64,000 nucleotides of DNA from Rhodamnia argentea (lineage: Eukaryota; Streptophyta; Magnoliopsida; Myrtales; Myrtaceae). The position numbers were made by a program, and so were the translations under genes. The DNA is taken from positions 4,898,001 to 4,962,000 of the forward strand of contig NC_063156.1 in the NCBI RefSeq assembly GCF_020921035.1. Direction: 5' to 3'. Shown here one piece after another: positions 58,150 through 64,000 of this stretch; the stretch's first letter is position 1; every line of letters begins with the position of its first letter. Under the pieces are notes generated by a model that worked only from the letters and a program-made list of their open reading frames with translations, was not told where the DNA came from and ran no database searches.

Positions 58150-61130
58150 GTTGGTCTAGAGATATATGAATGGTGTTTGCAAAAAAAGAAAAGAAAAGAA
58201 AAGAAATGCATGGAACTACAACAGTGCAAGGGGACGAGAGGAAGAGCAAGGTGTTGATGATGGGCTTAGTTCTCGGGCTCACCTTGGTCAGGCCCATAAA
58301 AGCCCAAACCCCCCCGCAGAAATAAACCCTAACTTCCCCCGAATCGGCTTCCACCGCTCGCCCTCTCCGTCGCCTACATAAGCGAAACGAAGGTTCTTCT
58401 TCGTCTTCGTCGCTCTCTCCCTTTCCAAATCTCCCAATCGGCGTCTTCGTCTGGGGTTTCGCCTCTCCCAATCCTCTTCGATCCTTCGCCTTCTTCTTCT
58501 TGTTGGTTGCGAGTGCAGTGATGATGCAATAGTATGTGGACTAGAGTTTCTGATACCTGGTGGCTTTCACTCCCCAGTGGTTGAAGACTAACCCTTGGCT
58601 GTCTGAGCACTCTCTCATGATCTTTTTTATTTCAAATTGCGTCCTTCATTGTCGTGTTTTTGGCCGTGAGTCGTTCTCTGTTGTGATTTTTTTTTTTTTT
58701 TGGTTGCTTCTGGTGTGTCGAGATGGGCTCGTGATGATAAATCAATATAATCTTAGCGGATTTCAGTGAGACTTCATCGTCAATGATCTGATTGTTACAC
58801 ACGCTGAAGCCCCCGTGTTCTTGAATCTGCCAATCTTTTCAACGGGCGATTTCTTCAAAGCCTTTTGCTTTTCGTTAGCAAACTCGATTCTTTGAGGATG
58901 GGATTGAGATGCAGTGATGAGATTAAGGCACTCGTAGTGGGTGTCGATGGGGCAGTGGATCAATCCGTGAGCCCAATTGTTCAAACGACTTCTCCTTCCA
59001 CTGAGCAACGATAATCCCTGAGACTTTTTTTAATTTTTTTAGGTTTGATTATTGGGTTTGAGGTTAAAAAGAAAAAAGAAAGAAATTGAGGGGCGCCCAT
59101 TACCAATTCTGGGGGATGAACAGTTCCTCTTGGCATAATGGCTAGGGCGCTAAATCCAGCTTTGTGGCACTATCCTGATCGATGGCTTTTGTGTTTTCAG
59201 TGTCATTTGATCCTGGAAACGCCTCATACATTCCCAGTTTTGCCACTCTTGTGGAATTTAAATGACAGATCGAAAGTCTTATTGTTCTTTCCCATGATCT
59301 TGTTCCTGACATTCTTGCTACTAGGGTAGGTTTGAGTGGTTTGCTCACAAATCTTGTTTCTAGTGTCTAATTCTTTTTTGATTTGGGTTTGAGTCTTGCT
59401 CCTTTGTAAGAATTTTTTCCATGACATGGAACAGAATGTTTTTTTTTTTTTTTTTTTTGGAAACATTGGAACAGGATTTTTATACTATACACATCAATCC
59501 TCGGCTGTCTGGGCACTCTCTCCACTCTCATGATTGAAGATGAAATGATACTTTTGAGATCTCAATTTTGGATTTCGAATAAATTGTGACAATTGTTTGG
59601 ATTTTGAATAAATTGTGACAATTGTTTGGTAGAGCGGGACGATGGGAAATGAAAATGAGACTTAGATATTGAGTTGTTGCATTTGGGTGTGATGATATGT
59701 TTGGTCGAGGATCGGATTCATCTTAGAATAATATGTGCACGTTTAAAATGTCGAAATGAAATATAACGAAATGGTTTGGTTTGAGGAATCATGTAAAGAA
59801 GTCAAAAGCTGTGATCGCTTGGCCGAATTCACACCTCCAATCGAGTGTGGATAGGAAGACACTAGTGGTTTTAGCTAATGAATGACTGCTCTGACCTCTT
59901 TGCATGAGGTCTCGGTCAAATTCATATTACTTCATTTACGACACAAATATTAAAACGGGCACAAAATTATATTCAATGAATTGTTCCACTGCCACATCAA
60001 AAGCCTCCATTCATTGGGTTATCGTAATTCATTTCACATCTCTCCGAAAGACGATTTCAGGTGCAGCATTTCACTGCTCCATTGCTATCATTTTATACGA
60101 GGAATTGGATCCCTTGTTGCAGGCTCTCCACGTTGGGGTTAGGATCCTCGTGGGAGGGCACATGAAAGCATGCAGCGGTGCAGGGCATGATCGTGAGCTG
60201 GTAGAGAGGAAATGGGAGGGCATTGTCGCGAAAGTGAGACGTGAACGTGAGGTTCTTGGCAGTAGAAGAAAGAGGGAGTAGAGGAGACACTCTTGACTCA
60301 GGATCAAGAAGATAAGGTTAGATTCTTGTGGAGAGAGGAAGAAGAGAGAATAACTACATAGATCGGCAGAGACACAATCCCTTCTCCTTAGCAGTTCACT
60401 TGGTTATAGATAGAGAGATTGAGAGAGATTTGTATCTGGCTTTATCTTATTCACAAATTCGATTCTTGAGATGGCTTTCTTAAAGAAGAAAAATCACATT
60501 TTTGGACTTGGACTCGCAAGCGTAATTTAAGTGTCGATATAAAAGAAATATAATGCATCTTTCAAACTAAGTACTTAAGATTTTAAATGAAGTCCATTCA
60601 TTCAATGGGGATGAACAATAGATATGTAATATTCACGAACCGATAAAAAAAAAATATGATTTTGGAGTTTATCGAAACTGTAATCTTCCTTAAAACCTAT
60701 GCCAAATTTTATATGAATTAGCAAAACGAGGACACGGATGACTTAGGATCATGAAGATAAGACCAGACTCGTATAACAAGAAATACGGCATTAGCTGGTG
60801 CGAATGAGGAAAGGGTCAGGCAGTGAATTTTCAATAAACGACTCATTCCACAGAGCAACCATAATCCGTTCCCTCCCATTTTTTGGGAGTTCAATTGTGG
60901 GGTTTGAAGATGTGACCCAAAAAAAGAAGATAAAATCATTTTTGAGCGCTAAATCCAGCATTGTGGCGCTATCCTGATCAGTGGCTACTTGTGTTTTTAG
61001 TGCCATCGGATCCTGGAAACGCCTCATACATTCCCCCTTCTCATTCCTTTCAGGGACGACAACATGAGAAAACCAACTGCAGTGACGGGAGCCGAAAAGT
61101 GCAAACCGTATTCACACTTGTGTCTCGAGG
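58150..61130. repeat. Cluster of low-copy duplicated segments
   Basis: 58200-58330 matches 41640-41760. 58720-58830 matches 42100-42200 and 45850-45960. 59140-59240 matches 60950-61045 ('ctaaatccagc' to 'ctggaaacgcctcatacatt'). 60100-60300 matches 48420-48620. Several carry short minus frames, but none gives a full protein. These look like eroded tandem copies of one gene family; I could not identify it. Confidence 0.5.
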
Positions 61131-61608
61131 ACTAGGAAGCTGTGACCCTTTTTGGGGACATTTTAAACGAATTTAAGAGAGAACTTTAGGTGCAAATGTA
61201 TACATGCAGTAATGCAAGAGCTTGATGGGTTCAACCTGGGCAATACTAGAACTGAAAAATTCAACAAGGGACAAAACAAAGAGAAAGCGGAGAGCACATA
61301 CTGCACCTTTTCCATTAGAAGACTAGAAGGGGGTACGAACTTGGTTAAGGGACAAAAGCAGCAAACGCGACCATGGCAGGAAATCCAGTAGGCACGGCGA
61401 TCTTAAATATGCAGTGGTTTCCACATCTTCACCCTATCCTGACAAAAGCTCATGATAGCATTCCTTGGACGTCTCTTGTAAATTTTAATAGAGAATTTGT
61501 GTTCTCATCAGACAATTTTGAACGAGCTGAGCTGTTCAACAATACTTCATCTCCTACAACTACACTACAGTTACCTACCAATCCCTATTTGATCTATCTT
61601 CATTATGC

Positions 61609-63770
61609 CTACCTTGCCCGTCCCCAGAGGTTGTCCAACAGAATTGCCTCTCGTTTCATTTCTTCCATCCAACGTAGATACCAGATTGGATCCACTTGAG
61701 CAAATGCAACAAGCAAAGACGCCACAGACAAGAGCATCTTGATGGAACGGCCCGTCTTTTCCAAGGACCAACCAGAATGTCAGTCTGACAAAAGCGACAA
61801 AACAAGTTAAACATTAACATCAGATGCAAAAAAAGAAATAGTCATGACACAATTTAGCATGTATAAACCATCAAATATTAAAACTAACTAACACATGTAA
61901 TGTGGAATGACTTCTCTCTGATGGTCCACTATACCACATGCAAGAAGCACTTGCAACATAATGAGATCTAGCACAATAAATCTTACCGTTTCAAACATAA
62001 GTGATGCTTCAATTAAAGATATCTTTGTCGAGAGTTGCTTTTCACTACACAGGGCAACCTGTGGCAATCATAGAGCAAAGTCATGCTAGAGAAGAGAGAA
62101 GCAATGGAATTTAAAGAGCACGAGCCAAAGTAAACCGATAAATAATGCTTTGTATGTCGGGAGCATCTTAAAACTCCCGTTCAAGATTGTGGCTAAGGGT
62201 AATCCAGATAGAAGTCAAACATGGTAATCATCTATGAAGTTCACAATGTCCACAAAAGTCAATCAACTACTAAAAATGCAAAAATGTAAGTGAGTTGAAT
62301 TGACTTTTGGATTCTTAGCCATCCTTTATTGTAGAAAATCAACATGGTTGGCCTTCAGAATGAAATGCTCTCTGTTGCTCAAAAGGATATTGCGTTGCAT
62401 TTCCTTGGAAATAAATGCATGGAAAATGAAATAAAACCCTGACTATAACAAAATAAGCAACTCTCACATTGATTTCTGAATATCAATCGTTGAAGATGAT
62501 AAACTAGAAAGAATCGTACATGCTCTCTGTGGCCATCACCTAGAACAGCAACGGAACACTTTAGAGAAGGAAGGGAAAAGGGAAAAGAGGCAATACTTGT
62601 AATGGGAAATGATGCACCATAAACCCGTAGCCATACTCCATTGCTTTTTCATATGATACACGAAACCCACATCCGAGATAGACCTCAAGCATATTAGCAA
62701 CCTAATCCATAACAGAAGTGAGATCCAGAAGGATATTTATGAGTTAAATCGACTTTTGTATTCTTAAACCTCCTCTAGTGTAGGAAATCGACATGGTTGA
62801 CTTTCAGAATGAAGTGGCTATGCTTTGCTGCTCAAAAGGATATTGCGTTGCGTTTCCTTGAGAGTAAATGCATGGTGAATGAATTACACCACAACTATTA
62901 AACATAAACATCTCTCATAATAGCCGATAACTCTCTACAGCCATCGCTTAGAACAACAACAGAGCACCTTAGAGGAGAAGGGAGAAAAAGGCAATACTTG
63001 TTCTTTGAGAGGCATAACTTGGCCACCATACTTCATTAGTTGTTCCTTCGCTACATCATACATATCTCCGGGATATACCTCAAGCTTATTAACAACCTAA
63101 TAAATAACAGAGAGGATACATGCTGAGTCCAGTTAAAAGAGAGGCAAAAGGATATAGCAAACAGACTAATGCTGAAACGAAAGTTGGTCTAAACCAGACA
63201 CCTCATAAGTTATAGCGCTCAAAACTGGAAACAGATTGCAGAAAAACATGCCGTAAAGGATACTGGTTGGATCAACCATTAGAAACCACCCACAGATGGA
63301 GATAAAATTAAATTGCTCCTTTAGATTTGTATCAAATGAGGATCAAAAGAGCATTTAAAGTACACTGAAGACATTCACCTCCATGACAAATTTTTGCCAC
63401 AAAATATATGTCAACCTACTCTTCTCTCGAATATAAGGCTCGATATTCTGGTGCTTCTTCGGAAGGAAAACCGACAAGATGCGAAATAGAATTACAAAAT
63501 TAAGCTAGAAAATCTATGGATAAAAAGGTTAGATATTGTCAAAGCAGTTCTAGTATCATACAACCTATTAAAAACTATTATCATCCACTAATTCGTCAAT
63601 GCTTGTGAGTGTCACCAAATTTAATTGCTTGGGGGAGGAACACTGAGCCAATGAAGCCATGGACTAGGATAAACATTCAAAAAAGACACACCTCTGGATT
63701 TTGCTTCAGCGATTCAAGCGTAACCAAATCGTGCGGGCATATTATCAAAGATCTCACCTGCACTCAAGAA
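61609..63770 (-). CDS. Partial multi-exon gene of the unrecognised tail-anchored family
   Basis: Minus-strand pieces with plausible splice borders, in order: 63690-63755 (VRSLIICPHDLVTLESLKQN), 63000-63100 (VVNKLEVYPGDMYDVAKEQL), 62595-62705 (VANMLEVYLGCGFRVSYEKA), and 61609-61760 (SIKMLLSVASLLVAFAQVDP, ending at TAG 61609). The last exon is a hydrophobic helix plus charged tail, like copies 1 and 2 at 26.8 and 52.9 kb. The two middle exons are copies of each other (see the tandem repeat). 5' exons may lie outside the window. The exon chain is my inference and I know no matching family. Confidence 0.35.
62293..63105. repeat. Tandem duplication of about 0.44 kb inside the candidate gene
   Basis: Copy one 62293-62705, copy two about 62736-63105. 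They share 'caaaaggatattgcgttgc', the preceding 'gacttttg(g/t)attctta' and a following exon-like segment that starts with TTGAGGT(C/A)TAT on the minus strand. Confidence 0.75.
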
Positions 63771-63849
63771 ATCGTTCTGAAGCATAAAAGAATGCACTAT
63801 CCAAGCAAAACCATCAATTAGCATGAATAAAACCCTCAATTACATTTCG

Positions 63850-64000
63850 TTCCAGGGAAAAGATCATCGTGGTTTCTTCTCTACATAATCCCTGCAACCA
63901 AAGCCATATCATTACATTTACCTTGCCTTGCCACAATAACATTAAACGTATACTTTGCACAGATTATACCCAGATTATACTCTGATAATTTTGCGGGCAA
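63850..64000. repeat. Edge copy of a low-copy segment
   Basis: Matches 48030-48150 ('accaa(a/g)gccat' to 'cacagattatacc'). The duplicated region therefore continues beyond the window. Confidence 0.6.

Noticed and set aside
63690-63755. AAA-ATPase exon (HPS-TFETLAMDPE-like segment)
   Set aside because: The resemblance is short and no Walker motifs lie nearby; those genes also usually lack introns.
1-64000. CRISPR arrays, rRNA genes, operons
   Set aside because: None seen; the tandem repeats found are two-copy duplications or transposon arms in a plant nuclear context.

Overview
This 64 kb window is nuclear DNA from a flowering plant, most likely a eudicot tree. The evidence is short GT-AG introns, plant-specific gene families, many small inverted-repeat transposons and AT-rich spacers. 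The repeat style reminds me of Myrtaceae such as Eucalyptus, but that is an inference from memory and not something the sequence proves.

Layout. 0-6.3 kb: the 3' part of a plasma-membrane syntaxin gene of the SYP132 type (+) runs tail to tail into a complete isocitrate lyase gene (-). The lyase has a tiny first exon about 1.5 kb upstream of its main exon and a GC-AG last intron. 6.3-12.6 kb: gene-poor and repeat-rich. 12.8-13.3 kb: a small three-exon R3-MYB gene of the CAPRICE/TRIPTYCHON type (-). 15.4-18.3 kb: a four-exon eIF1/SUI1 gene (-) with a 2 kb leader intron. 18.3-30.1 kb: no gene I can name. It holds Mutator-like fragments, a possible structured RNA behind a plant snRNA-type promoter motif, a plastid tRNA-Arg scrap and a perfect 14-bp hairpin.

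30.2-51.0 kb: a tandem array of class III peroxidases (+). The first (30.3-32.8 kb) and last (49.5-51.0 kb) copies are intact four-exon genes of 326 and 327 residues. The two middle copies (39.3 and 44.0 kb) are pseudogenes carried on a duplicated block. Between copies one and two lie three Mutator-like elements with clear 9-10 bp target duplications; one of them contains a nested poly-A retroelement.

51-64 kb: more inverted-repeat elements, plus scattered copies of an unrecognised minus-strand gene family whose last exon encodes a hydrophobic tail (26.8, 52.9 and 61.6 kb). Related pieces of the same low-copy family occur at 48, 58, 60 and 64 kb. The copy at 61.6-63.8 kb contains an internal tandem duplication that doubles one exon and it may run off the window.

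The named genes act separately: membrane fusion, glyoxylate cycle, epidermal cell fate, translation initiation and apoplastic peroxidation. Only the peroxidases form a functional cluster. I found no operon, CRISPR array, rRNA or intact tRNA gene.
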